DNA from: DASSJF01 sp035934535
Lineage (GTDB): Bacteria > Sysuimicrobiota > Sysuimicrobiia > Sysuimicrobiales > Segetimicrobiaceae
Assembly: GCA_035934535.1 (NCBI GenBank)
Contig: DASYXS010000165.1
Location: 1-64,000 of the forward strand
Direction: 5' to 3'
Length of the DNA: 64,000 nucleotides
This document shows positions 42,764-51,773 of this stretch, piece after piece (the first letter of the stretch is position 1; each line of letters opens with the position of its first letter). The position numbers and the translations under genes are program-made. Below the pieces are notes generated by a model, which searched no databases, had not been told where the DNA came from, and saw only the letters and a program-made list of their open reading frames with translations.

Positions 42764-43584
42764 CGTGCCAACCCCTCCTTGGGGCCGGTTCTAATTTCAT
42801 GTTTGCCGGCCGCATGTCGGCCGGCGGTCAGATCCGACCCCGTGACTGCGGCCAGTACCATCAACGGCGCCGCGACCGCCCACATCGCCCACCGCTGCTC
42901 GGCGAAGCCGCCGATCAGCGCGCCGAGCAGGTACACCGCCCACAGCCCCGTCATCAGCGGGGTTCCGCGCTCCGCCCCCTTCTGATGCGGGACCTCCGGC
43001 CGCCGCCGAGACGCGGCGTTCTCGGTCCCGGACGCCGCACCGGTCTGCCGACCCGGGGCGGCGCCGCGCGCCATCCAGCGGTCCAGTAGATCGCTCGCCG
43101 TGTCCGTCGCCAACGTCGTAAGCGTTCCCGTGACATACGTCGTCGCCACGCGATGCTCGCCGACCCGCCGGACGGTCGCGCTCTGCATGCCCATCGCGGC
43201 GGACAGCAAGGCGATCAGCCAGTAGGCCGCCGGTTCGCCGATGCGCCCGCGCGGCGACCCGAAGAGCACCCACACGGCGATGGCGGCCGCCAGCACCACG
43301 GCCTCGACGCCGAGCCCGCGGGCGAGCCGGCCCGCGACCCGCGTGGCGGCCGTGCCGGCCCCGGCCCCGCAGACGAAGGCGGCAAGCGCAACAATATTGT
43401 GCATCGCGTCCGCCCAGGCTTCCCGCCCGACCGAGAGTCCGAGAAGAATCGTATTCCCCGTCATGTTCGCGGTAAAGAGGCCGAGCGTAAGGTAACCCAC
43501 CGCATCGAGGCATCCGGCGGCACCCGCGAGCAGCAGCACGAGCCGCTTGCGTGGTGCCGCCGGCGCGCCGGGCGTCGTCGCCAT
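42760..43584 (-). CDS. DUF1275 (YoaK-like) membrane protein
   Basis: 274 residues from ATG 43584, about six membrane helices. LLLLAGAAGCLDAVGYLTLG, the conserved FTANMTGNTILLG, and the later MGMQSATVRRVGEHRVATTYVTGTLTTL are diagnostic of DUF1275/YoaK. Function is unproven in the family. A hydrophilic insert (about residues 190-220) precedes the last helices. The C-terminal tail (TAGRHAAGKHEIR) is encoded by a palindromic element at 42794-42825. The stop overlaps the fumC start (ATGA), so the two are translationally coupled. Confidence 0.82.
   Translation of the reverse strand: MATTPGAPAAPRKRLVLLLAGAAGCLDAVGYLTLGLFTANMTGNTILLGLSVGREAWADAMHNIVALAAFVCGAGAGTAATRVAGRLARGLGVEAVVLAAAIAVWVLFGSPRGRIGEPAAYWLIALLSAAMGMQSATVRRVGEHRVATTYVTGTLTTLATDTASDLLDRWMARGAAPGRQTGAASGTENAASRRRPEVPHQKGAERGTPLMTGLWAVYLLGALIGGFAEQRWAMWAVAAPLMVLAAVTGSDLTAGRHAAGKHEIRTGPKEGLAR
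42794..42825 (+). repeat. Palindromic element (family A) in the 3' end of the DUF1275 gene
   Basis: ATTTCATGTTTGCCGGCCGC followed by ATGTCGGCCGGC. GCCGGCCG and CGGCCGGC form a perfect 8-bp stem with a five-base loop. Same head and stem as the copies at 44701 and 53804, on the strand opposite to the gene it ends. Confidence 0.8.
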
Positions 43585-43649
43585 CCCGGCGCCTATTTCG
43601 CACGCCCCTCGGACGAGTCCTGGAGGCGGGAGGCGCGTCTCTGGCCTGC

Positions 43650-43688
43650 GCCGCAGGCTCAGAAGCCGGAGGTCTCTCAGCCTGCGGC
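43650..43688 (+). promoter_or_regulatory. Long stem-loop between the divergent DUF1275 and phnD-like genes
   Basis: GCCGCAGGCT (43650-43659) pairs perfectly with AGCCTGCGGC (43679-43688), with a 19-base loop in which AGA/TCT can add pairs. A second small hairpin GGAGAA/TTCTCC follows at 43713-43726. Together they fill the 190-base divergent spacer ahead of the transporter operon and could be a cis-regulatory RNA or operator. I cannot match it to a known riboswitch. Confidence 0.4.
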
Positions 43689-43775
43689 GTGAGCCAGTAC
43701 ACCCGGACGAGAGGAGAAGATTCTCCGCCGAAAGAACCTGTGCGCGAATCGCCACCGTCTCGGGGGAGGAACACC

Positions 43776-44687
43776 ATGCGACTTCGCGTTACCGCTCTTG
43801 CGCTCGCCGCCGTTCTCGTGCTCGGCATCGCCGCGGCCGGCCCATCCTCGGTGCCCGCGCAGACCCGTCTGGTGATGGCGTTCGTTCCATCGGGCGAGGC
43901 GCGCACGATCCTCGAGTCCGGCAACCGCGTCTCGCACCTGCTCGAGCTGGCGACGGGATATCAGTTTCAATCCGTCGTCGCGACGAGTTACGCGGGCGTC
44001 ATCGAGGCGATGGGCGCGAATCGCGCCGACATCGGCTGGCTCAACACGTTCTCGTACGTGATCGCGCACCAGAAGTACGGCGTGGAGGTGCGCCTCGTCA
44101 CGGTGCGGTTCGGGCTTCCCTACTATCGAGCGGAGATCATCACCCAGGCCACTTCCGGCATCAACGGGCTGGCGGACCTGCGGGGGAAGCGGTTCGCCTT
44201 CGTCGATCCCGCCAGCACGTCGGGATATCTCTTCCCCGTCGCCGGCCTCAAGAAGGCCGGGTACGACCCGCAGAAGTTCTTCGGGCAGACTTTCTTCGCC
44301 GGCTCGCACAACAACGTGGTCCTCGCCGTGTACCAAGGCCGCGCGGATGCGGGGTCCGTGTTCGAAGACGCCCGCGGCACCGTGCAGAAGACCCTGCCGG
44401 ACGTGATGCAGAAGGTCAAGGTGGTGTGGAAGTCCGACCCGATCCCGAACGACACCGTCAGTTTCCGGAAGGGGCTGCCCGAGGACGTCAAGGCGAAGGT
44501 CACGACCGCGCTGCTGCGGTTCTCGCAGACCCCCGCCGGCCTCGACGCGCTGAAGTCGCTGTATGAAATCGAGGCCCTCGCCGACTACAATCTGCTGGTG
44601 ACGAAGTACAAGGTCAAGACCCCCACGCTCGATGCGTTCTTCGATCCGGTGCGCGACGTCCAACGGTTCGTGGGGCTGAACCCATAG
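43776..44687 (+). CDS. Phosphonate-type ABC transporter substrate-binding protein (PhnD-like)
   Basis: 303 residues. The signal peptide is MRLRVTALALAAVLVLGIAA with an AxA-type cleavage near SVPAQ; no lipobox cysteine is seen. The PhnD pattern is clear: MAFVPSGEARTILESGNRVS, VATSYAGVIEAMGANRADIGW, the later DLRGKRFAFVDPASTSGYLFP, and GSHNNVVLAVYQGRADAGSV. It captures the ligand outside the membrane for the following ATPase and permease. GGGGGAGGA precedes the ATG. Phosphonate, phosphite or a similar oxyanion is likely, but no phosphonate-degradation genes are nearby. Confidence 0.88.
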   Translation: MRLRVTALALAAVLVLGIAAAGPSSVPAQTRLVMAFVPSGEARTILESGNRVSHLLELATGYQFQSVVATSYAGVIEAMGANRADIGWLNTFSYVIAHQKYGVEVRLVTVRFGLPYYRAEIITQATSGINGLADLRGKRFAFVDPASTSGYLFPVAGLKKAGYDPQKFFGQTFFAGSHNNVVLAVYQGRADAGSVFEDARGTVQKTLPDVMQKVKVVWKSDPIPNDTVSFRKGLPEDVKAKVTTALLRFSQTPAGLDALKSLYEIEALADYNLLVTKYKVKTPTLDAFFDPVRDVQRFVGLNP

Positions 44688-44700
44688 CGATCCGCGTTAA

Positions 44701-44767
44701 TTTCATGGTGGCCGGCCGCTCGGGTTTCATGTTGGCCGGGAGCGGAGCGGACGGCAGGTCGGCCGGC
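44701..44767 (+). repeat. Composite palindromic element (family A), two heads in tandem
   Basis: TTTCATGGTGGCCGGCCGC at 44701 is followed at 44726 by TTTCATGTTGGCCGGGAGC, then GGAGCGGACGGCAGG and TCGGCCGGC. It joins the short form (as at 53804) to the long form (as at 26992). It lies wholly between genes, which makes it a useful reference copy for defining the ends. Confidence 0.85.
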
Positions 44768-44784
44768 ATTCACGGGAGCATCCC

Positions 44785-45555
44785 GTGAGCGAGCCGATCC
44801 TCCGGGTAGAACACCTCAGCAAGGTCTACGAGGACGGAACGCGGGCGCTCTCGGACGTCTCGTTCGAGGTCGCCCGCGGCGAGTTTCTCGTCATCATCGG
44901 GCTGTCCGGGTCCGGCAAGTCCACGCTGCTGCGGTGCATCAACCGGCTCGTCACGCCGACGTCCGGCCGCGTCTGGGTGGGCGGCCGCGACGTGACGGGC
45001 GCCTCGCGCGAGGAGTTGCGCGCGATCCGCCGCGGCATCGGCATGATCTTCCAGCAGTTCAATCTTGTGCGCCGCGCGTCCGTGTTGACGAACGTGCTGG
45101 CCGGCCGGCTCGGCTACGTGCCGCCCTCCTGGGCGCTCGCGAACTACTTCCCCGCGGACGCCGTCGGCCGGGCGATGCGGAACCTCGAGCGCGTCGGCAT
45201 CGCGGATAAGGCGTTCGGGAGGGCGGCGGCGCTGTCCGGCGGACAGCAGCAGCGCGTCGGCATCGCGCGGGCGTTGATGCAGGAGCCGCGGCTGATCCTG
45301 GCGGACGAGCCCGTGGCGAGCCTCGATCCGGCGCTGTCGCATTCGATCCTGAACTATCTGGAGGAGCTCAACCGCAAAGACGGCATCACGATCCTCTGCT
45401 GCCTTCATTTCTTGAGCCTGGCGCGGCGGTACGGGACCCGTATCCTTGCGCTCAAGGAAGGCCGCATTGTCTTCGAAGGCTGGCCCCACGATATCGACGA
45501 GACGCGCTTCCGCGAGATCTACGGCGAGCAGGCGCAGGAGGTCGAGATCCGGTGA
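44785..45555 (+). CDS. Phosphonate-type ABC transporter ATP-binding protein (PhnC-like)
   Basis: 256 residues, GTG start. Walker A GLSGSGKSTLLRCI, Q-loop MIFQQFNLV, signature LSGGQQQRVGIARAL, Walker B LILADEPVASLDP. The switch region has CCLHFLSLARRYGTRI, the variant His position typical of PhnC. It supplies energy for import. It lies between the binding protein and the permease, whose start overlaps its stop codon. Length is normal. Confidence 0.9.
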   Translation: MSEPILRVEHLSKVYEDGTRALSDVSFEVARGEFLVIIGLSGSGKSTLLRCINRLVTPTSGRVWVGGRDVTGASREELRAIRRGIGMIFQQFNLVRRASVLTNVLAGRLGYVPPSWALANYFPADAVGRAMRNLERVGIADKAFGRAAALSGGQQQRVGIARALMQEPRLILADEPVASLDPALSHSILNYLEELNRKDGITILCCLHFLSLARRYGTRILALKEGRIVFEGWPHDIDETRFREIYGEQAQEVEIR

Positions 45556-46787
45556 CGCCCGCGCCGCCGGCGGCGCCGGACGAGAGCGTCCCGGCGTCCG
45601 GCCCGCGCGGGCCGAGCCGCGAAGCCCCTCGGACGGCGGACAAGACGGTCCGCGGTCCCGCGTTCAGGCCCGTGCCGTGGTATCGTTCGTGGCGCGCGTA
45701 CGCCGGACTGCTGATCGCGGTGCTGGTCTACGCGTACGGATGGCACGTGACCCAGATTCGTCTCGGTGAACTGTGGCGCGGGGCGGGGCTCATCCGCCCG
45801 TTCGTGGCCGCCCTCGCCACGCCGGACGTCGCCGCGCGCGAGCCGGTCGTGCAGCGGGCCGCCGGCGCCTTCTATTACGGAGGCGAGGTACCTCCGCCGC
45901 AGCCCGGCGCGGCGGAGCCGTCGCTTCGTCTGTCCCGCACCTCGGGAGCCGTCGGCGACCACGTCACCGTCCACGGGGAGGGCTTCGGGCCGGACCGCGA
46001 GGGCATGCTGTGGTGGGAGAATCAGATCGGCCAGCGCCAGCAGCTCGGTCGGTTTCGAACCGACGCGCAGGGCGGGTTTGACGCGGCGATTACGGCGCCC
46101 GAGGTCCAGGGCACGCACAACCTGATCGTCGCCGAGGTAATCACGGGGTACGGTCCGTGGCGGCCGAGCCCGACGTTTGTCGTCGTGTTCGACCGGATGG
46201 TGGAGACGGTTTTTCTGGCCCTCATGGGGACCACCATGGGTGTCGTGTTCGCCGTGCCGCTGTCGTTTGTGGGCGCGCGCAACCTGACCCGACAACTTCC
46301 CGCGGGCGGCGCGGTCTACGGGCTGACCCGGGCGTTGTTCAACATTACCCGCTCGATCGAGGCCCTGGTGCTGGCGATCATCTTCACGGTGTGGGTCGGG
46401 CTCGGGCCCTTCGCCGGCGTGCTCGCACTCGGCGTGCACAGCATGGGGACGCTCGGAAAACTATACTCGGAGGCGATCGAAAGTATCGACGCCGGTCCGA
46501 TCGAGGCGGTGATGGCGACCGGCGCGACCACGCTCCAGGTGGTCCGGTATGCGGTGGTGCCCCAGATCGTGCCGCAGTTCATCGCCTTTACCATCTACCG
46601 GTGGGACACCAACGTGCGGTTCAGCACCGTGATCGGGTTCGTCGGCGGCGGCGGCGTCGGCTTCATCCTCATGCAGTACATCAACCTGCTGCAGTGGCCG
46701 CAGGCCGCGACGGCGCTGTGGATGATCGCCCTGGTCGTCGCGGCCCTCGACTACGCGAGCGCCGTCGTCCGCGAACGCCTCGTGTGA
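45552..46787 (+). CDS. Phosphonate-type ABC permease (PhnE-like) with extra extracytoplasmic domain
   Basis: 411 residues, well above the usual 260-300. After a hydrophilic N-terminus and helix 1 (YAGLLIAVLVYAYGWHV, about residue 55) comes a soluble segment of about 120 residues. It contains a beta-rich repeat-like stretch (LRLSRTSGAVGDHVTVHGEG ... FRTDAQGGFDAAIT) resembling an Ig/IPT-like sandwich. The standard permease core follows: VETVFLALMGTTMGVVFAVP, NITRSIEALVLAIIF, and the coupling EAA loop EAVMATGATTLQVVRYAVVP. Insertion of a sandwich domain outside the membrane is uncommon and may help receive the binding protein. GTG overlap follows with pgeF. Confidence 0.85.
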   Translation: MTPAPPAAPDESVPASGPRGPSREAPRTADKTVRGPAFRPVPWYRSWRAYAGLLIAVLVYAYGWHVTQIRLGELWRGAGLIRPFVAALATPDVAAREPVVQRAAGAFYYGGEVPPPQPGAAEPSLRLSRTSGAVGDHVTVHGEGFGPDREGMLWWENQIGQRQQLGRFRTDAQGGFDAAITAPEVQGTHNLIVAEVITGYGPWRPSPTFVVVFDRMVETVFLALMGTTMGVVFAVPLSFVGARNLTRQLPAGGAVYGLTRALFNITRSIEALVLAIIFTVWVGLGPFAGVLALGVHSMGTLGKLYSEAIESIDAGPIEAVMATGATTLQVVRYAVVPQIVPQFIAFTIYRWDTNVRFSTVIGFVGGGGVGFILMQYINLLQWPQAATALWMIALVVAALDYASAVVRERLV

Positions 46788-47590
46788 ACCGGGGACCGGG
46801 CGGGGGCGGCCCCGCCGGCGTCCTGCGCGCCCGCGCGCTCGAGGCGACGGGCGTCGCGCGGGCCGTGTTCACGACGCGGCAGGGCGGGACCAGCGGCGGA
46901 CCGTACCGCAGCCTCAACCTGTCCTATGCCGTCGGCGACGCGCGCGCCGCGGTCGACCGGAACCGGCGGCTGGCCGCGGCGACGCTTGGGGCGGAGCCGC
47001 GACGGTTGGTGGAAGCGCAGCAGGTCCACGGGGCCGCGGCCGCGGTGGTCGGTCGCGGCGACGTCGGCCGGACGATCCCGGCCGTCGACACCCTGCTGAC
47101 GGCGTCTCCGGACGTCTGGCTCGCCGTCCACATCGCGGACTGCGTCCCCGTGCTGATGCTGGACCCCGGCCGTCCGGCGGCGGCGGTCGTCCACGCGGGC
47201 TGGCGCGGGGTCGCCGCAGGCGCGGTTCCGTCGGCGGTGGCGTGTCTCCGAGCCGCCTTCGGGTGTGATCCCGCCCGATGTCTCGTGGCGGTGGGGCCGG
47301 CGATCGGCGGCTGCTGCTACGAAGTCGACCGGCCGGTCGCCGAAGCGATGCAGGGGGCGTCGTGGTGGCCGCAGGCCGCCCGGCCGGCGGCGCCGGGGAA
47401 ATGGTACCTTGACTTGAGGGCGGCCGTTCGCGCGCAGCTCACCGCCGCGGGAGTGCGGCCCGACGGCATCGAGGTGACGCCGGGCTGCACCCGATGCCAG
47501 CCCGACCTGTTTTTCTCCTACCGGCGAGAGCGGGCGACCGGACGCATGGCGGCCTGCATCCGGCTGTGCGGACGAGCCCAAAGGGAATAA
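46784..47590 (+). CDS. pgeF: Purine nucleoside phosphorylase/laccase-domain protein PgeF (YfiH/YlmD)
   Basis: 268 residues, start GTG 46784 overlapping the permease stop. Zinc-site residues: QQVHGA, HIADCVPVL and VVHAGWRGVAAG. FTTRQGGTSGGPYRSLNLSY at the N-terminus and SYRRERATGRMAACI at the C-terminus are canonical. Family members act on purine nucleosides and edit peptidoglycan precursors (removing wrongly added L-Ser by MurC), which fits a neighbourhood with yggS and sepF. The pgeF-yggS-sepF order is common in Gram-positive-type genomes. Confidence 0.92.
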   Translation: MNRGPGGGGPAGVLRARALEATGVARAVFTTRQGGTSGGPYRSLNLSYAVGDARAAVDRNRRLAAATLGAEPRRLVEAQQVHGAAAAVVGRGDVGRTIPAVDTLLTASPDVWLAVHIADCVPVLMLDPGRPAAAVVHAGWRGVAAGAVPSAVACLRAAFGCDPARCLVAVGPAIGGCCYEVDRPVAEAMQGASWWPQAARPAAPGKWYLDLRAAVRAQLTAAGVRPDGIEVTPGCTRCQPDLFFSYRRERATGRMAACIRLCGRAQRE

Positions 47591-47629
47591 CGCCGCTTCG
47601 TCGAATACAGCGCCCGCCGGGAAGCCTCC

Positions 47630-48325
47630 ATGGCCGATCTTGCAACCAATGTGGCGGATGTGCGCGCGCGGATCGCGGCGGCCGCGGAACGTAGCGGCCG
47701 GCGCGCCGGCGATGTGTTGCTGGTCGCCGTGACCAAGACCGTCGACGCGGCGCGGGTGCGGGAGGCCGCGGTGCTTGGACTCCGGACGTTCGGCGAGAAC
47801 CGGGTCCAGGAGGCGCGCGAGAAGATTCCGGCCGTGTCCGCCGTGTCCGGCGTGTCCTGGCACCTGATCGGCAGTCTCCAACGGAACAAGGCCAAGGAGG
47901 CCGCGCGGCTATTCGACGTCATCGAGTCCGTCGACTCGGAGGCGCTGGCGGAAGAGCTGAGCCGCCGGGCCGCCGAGCAGGAGCGGGCCGTCGACGTGCT
48001 AATTCAAGTTAACGTGGCCCGCGAGCCGCAAAAGCACGGCGCGTCGCCGGAGGAGGCGGCGGCGGTGGTGCGCCGGACGGCCGCTTTGCCGGGGCTGAGA
48101 GTGCGGGGACTGATGACCATCGCGCCCGCCGTCTCCGACCCCGACGAGGTGCGCCCTGTGTTTCGGGCGCTCCGCGAATTGAGGGAAAATCTACAACGTG
48201 TGCTCGGGGTCGCCCTTCCCGAGTTGTCGATGGGGATGTCGGAGGACTTCGAAGTCGCCGTCGAGGAAGGCGCGACCATGGTCCGCATCGGGCGGGCCAT
48301 ATTTGCTGACCGCAGCCAGACATAG
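47630..48325 (+). CDS. Pyridoxal phosphate homeostasis protein YggS
   Basis: 231 residues, fold type III PLP-binding protein without known catalysis. The PLP lysine is in LLVAVTKTVDAARV; other signatures are FGENRVQEAREKI, WHLIGSLQRNKAKEA, VLIQVNVAREPQKHG, and the C-terminal ELSMGMSEDFEVAVEEGATM. It buffers PLP and affects amino acid balance. It follows pgeF by about 40 bases and precedes sepF by about 55. Confidence 0.95.
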   Translation: MADLATNVADVRARIAAAAERSGRRAGDVLLVAVTKTVDAARVREAAVLGLRTFGENRVQEAREKIPAVSAVSGVSWHLIGSLQRNKAKEAARLFDVIESVDSEALAEELSRRAAEQERAVDVLIQVNVAREPQKHGASPEEAAAVVRRTAALPGLRVRGLMTIAPAVSDPDEVRPVFRALRELRENLQRVLGVALPELSMGMSEDFEVAVEEGATMVRIGRAIFADRSQT

Positions 48326-48380
48326 CCGGCAAGACGCAGCAGAAGACGCAGCAGCGGACGTTCCACACCGGAGGCGACAT

Positions 48381-48782
48381 ATGGGCCGGGTCATGCAGCG
48401 GATGTGGCACTTTCTGGGCTTCGGCGAGCACGAGGAAGGAGGAGTACCGGCCGAGACCGCGCCGCCGCGGGCGCCGATTTTTCGCCTGCATCCCCAGCGG
48501 TCTTTGGAGATCGTGGTGCTCGAGCCGGGGCAATATGAAGAGGCGCAAACCGCGGCCGACTACCTCAAGACACAGCGGCCGATCGTGCTCAACCTCAGGA
48601 ACGCGCACAAGGACCTGGGGCGGCGCGTCGTCGACTTCCTGAGCGGAGTCGCGTATGCGCTGGATGGGCACATGCACCGCGTCGGAGACGAAATATTCCT
48701 GTTTACACCCGCGCACGTGTCGATTACCGCGGAGCACATCCGCGAGGAGGCGGCGCCCCAAGGGCTCTTCCCCGTCGAGTGA
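48381..48782 (+). CDS. sepF: Cell division protein SepF
   Basis: 133 residues from ATG 48381, with GGAGGCGAC upstream. The N-terminal amphipathic membrane helix is about MQRMWHFLGFG, followed by a variable linker and the SepF core (SLEIVVLEPGQYEEAQTAAD, PIVLNLRN, RVVDFLSGVAYALDG, DEIFLFTPAHVSI). It anchors FtsZ to the membrane and bundles filaments, complementing FtsA. Its place after yggS matches Firmicutes, Actinobacteria and Cyanobacteria. Confidence 0.93.
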   Translation: MGRVMQRMWHFLGFGEHEEGGVPAETAPPRAPIFRLHPQRSLEIVVLEPGQYEEAQTAADYLKTQRPIVLNLRNAHKDLGRRVVDFLSGVAYALDGHMHRVGDEIFLFTPAHVSITAEHIREEAAPQGLFPVE

Positions 48783-48848
48783 GCACGCGTTTCGCTATAC
48801 TGAGAGGCGCCTGCATCGCGTGACGTCCGGATTTGGAGACCGCGCGGG

Positions 48849-49900
<1,052 letters not shown>

Positions 49901-49904
<4 letters not shown>

Positions 49905-51334
49905 AGCGGCCGTTCCGACGCAAGGCGCTCGCCGTCGTGGTGCTCGCCGCCTGGGCCGCCATCATGGCGCGGCAGCTCGCCCTGCACGACGCGACGTGGC
50001 TATCCGCGATCTTCTTCGCGACCGGGCTATACGGGACGATGCTGATGGCCTTCGCGGTGTGGCCGCGGCGTGTCCCGGGGAGCGGGGACGCCTCCCCCGC
50101 GGGCCCGGCGGCCCGCCCGTTTGTCAGCGTCATCGTTCCGGCCCGCAACGAGGAGGACGTGATCGTCGATACGGTCCGGTGCCTGTGCGCGCTCGATTAC
50201 CGGGACGCTGCGGGAACGGCGGCGTTCGAGGTCATCGTGGTGGATCACCGCTCGACGGACCGGACGGGACAGGTCCTCGACGCCCTGCGCCGCGAGCTTC
50301 CGTTTACGGTCGTGCGCCCGTCGGTCGAGGACGGCGTCGGCAAGGCGGTGGCCCTCAACGTCGGGTTCGCCGCGGCGCGCGGCGAGGCGATCTGCGTCTT
50401 CGACGCCGACGCGCGGGTCGCGCCGGATTTTCTCGCGCGGCTGATTCCGCACCTCGCGCGGCCGGGCGTCGCCGGCGTGCAGGCCCGCAAACTGGTCTAC
50501 GACGGCCGGGGCAGCCTCTTGATGCGCGCCCAGGACGACGATTATTTCGTCTTCCAGACGTTGACCCAGCGCAGCCGGCACCGGCTGGGGGGCGCCGTCA
50601 TCCTCACCGGCAACGGGCTCGTCACGCGCCGCGACGCGCTCGAGGCCGTCGGCGGCTGGAACGAGGACGCCCTCACCGAGGACATCGATCTGTCCCTGCG
50701 GTACGCGCTGCGCGGCTGGACCGTTCACTACTGCGAGGACGTGGTCGTGTGGGAGGAAGCCGTGGCCACCTGGCGTGCGCTCGTGCACCAGCGCACCCGA
50801 TGGTCCGAAGGCTCGCTGGGGTGCCTGTTCGAGTACGCGGGCGCGATGCTGCGCGCGCCGGTGCCGTGGCGGAAGCGGCTCGATTTTCTCGTCTTTCTGT
50901 CGGGATCGCTCGTGCTGGGGCTCTCGATGATCGCGAGTTACGTGTTTCTCGCGGAAGATTGGTTCCTGAACCTCACGTCGCACCGGCTTTCGGTGCTGAA
51001 CGCGTTCCCCGTGGCGCAGCACCAGCCCTGGTACGCGTACTACTGGATCGTGGTCATGCTCTCCACCGTGATCGGGATCGCGGTCGAGCGGTCCCGCACC
51101 CCCATCGAGGTGCTCATTACCTCGGCCCGGTACATGCTCTTTGCGACGCACCAGATCGTCACGCTGCCGCTCGCGTTCTACCGGTTCGTCCGCAGCGTCT
51201 TTACCGGACGGATCGAGTGGATGAAGACGGAGCACCGCGGCCTCGGCCTCCCGTCGTTTGGGAGCCGCATCTCGGCCGCGGAGCGGGGAGCCACGAGCCC
51301 GGCGGAGGCGGTCGCGGCGACATCCCCGCCGTAA
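49901..51334 (+). CDS. Membrane-bound family 2 glycosyltransferase
   Basis: 477 residues. Two N-terminal helices (about residues 8-26 and 34-53) are followed by a GT-A domain: VSVIVPARNEEDVIVDTV, VVDHRSTDRTGQ, CVFDADARVAPDFL (DxD-type), GNGLVTRRDALEAVGGWNED, LTEDIDLSLR and HQRTRWSEG (Q-x-x-R-W). Two or three C-terminal helices (LVLGLSMIASYVFLAEDWF, AYYWIVVMLSTVIGIAV) follow. This is the processive GT2 layout of cellulose/hyaluronan/poly-GlcNAc synthase relatives. No partner exopolysaccharide genes are present, so the product is unknown. Confidence 0.87.
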
Positions 51335-51397
51335 TCGCTTGACGGCGCGCGCGGGGCGATGCAGCCGCCATAGGCGGTGCTCCGACGCAGCCCTTAT

Positions 51398-51426
51398 TTG
51401 ACGCTCCCTCCGGCCTGTGCTAGAAT
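51398..51426 (+). promoter_or_regulatory. Promoter of the ileS T-box transcript
   Basis: -35 TTGACG (51398-51403), spacer of exactly 17 bases, -10 TAGAAT (51421-51426). This is the best consensus promoter in the window. The transcript would begin near 51433. The 60 bases before it, after the glycosyltransferase stop, show nothing else. Confidence 0.88.
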
Positions 51427-51432
51427 CCGCGG

Positions 51433-51709
51433 GAACACGCGATGACGGAGGACCGCCGCCGTGCGGCCCGGAGAGCGAGCCGGGTCGGGTGAAAGCCGGT
51501 GCGGTGCCGGCGGCAGCGATCGCCTCCCGAGGTGCCGGGCCCAGGGGATAGACACCGAGGCCTCGCCGGTATCCCCCGATAACGGGATCCGGACCAGGCG
51601 TTCCGGCTCTGCCATCCGCCGAGCGCCGGTCCGACCGAGTGCCGGGCCCGCAGGGGCCCGGAACGAGGGTGGTACCACGGTGACCCCGTCCCTTGCCGGA
51701 CGGGGTTTT
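51433..51709 (+). ncRNA. T-box leader of ileS
   Basis: A tRNA-sensing leader of about 280 nt. The stem I base carries GGAGAGCGAGCCGGG. The probable specifier is ATC (51519-51521, isoleucine) within GCAGCGATCGCCTCCC. The T-box itself is AACGAGGGTGGTACCACGG (51662-51680), which pairs with the uncharged tRNA acceptor end. The terminator is CCCCGTCC/GGACGGGG with TTTT (51684-51709). When uncharged tRNA-Ile accumulates, the antiterminator using the T-box replaces the terminator. The specifier assignment is by eye, not by folding. Confidence 0.92.
51684..51709 (+). terminator. T-box-controlled terminator
   Basis: Eight-pair stem CCCCGTCC (51684-51691) with GGACGGGG (51698-51705), loop CTTGCC, then TTTT. 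Its 5' arm directly follows the T-box sequence, as required for competition with the antiterminator. Confidence 0.88.
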
Positions 51710-51773
51710 GTCATTCCGGGCGCGCTCTCGTAGCGCGGTCCCTAGACCGGTTCTAGATCGGAGGAGTTGCTCG

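Noticed and set aside
43650..43760. Glycine riboswitch-like pieces (CTCTCAG, CCGCCGAA)
   Set aside because: The pieces are in the wrong order, and the AAAAGGAC core and paired aptamers are missing; kept only as an unassigned stem-loop.
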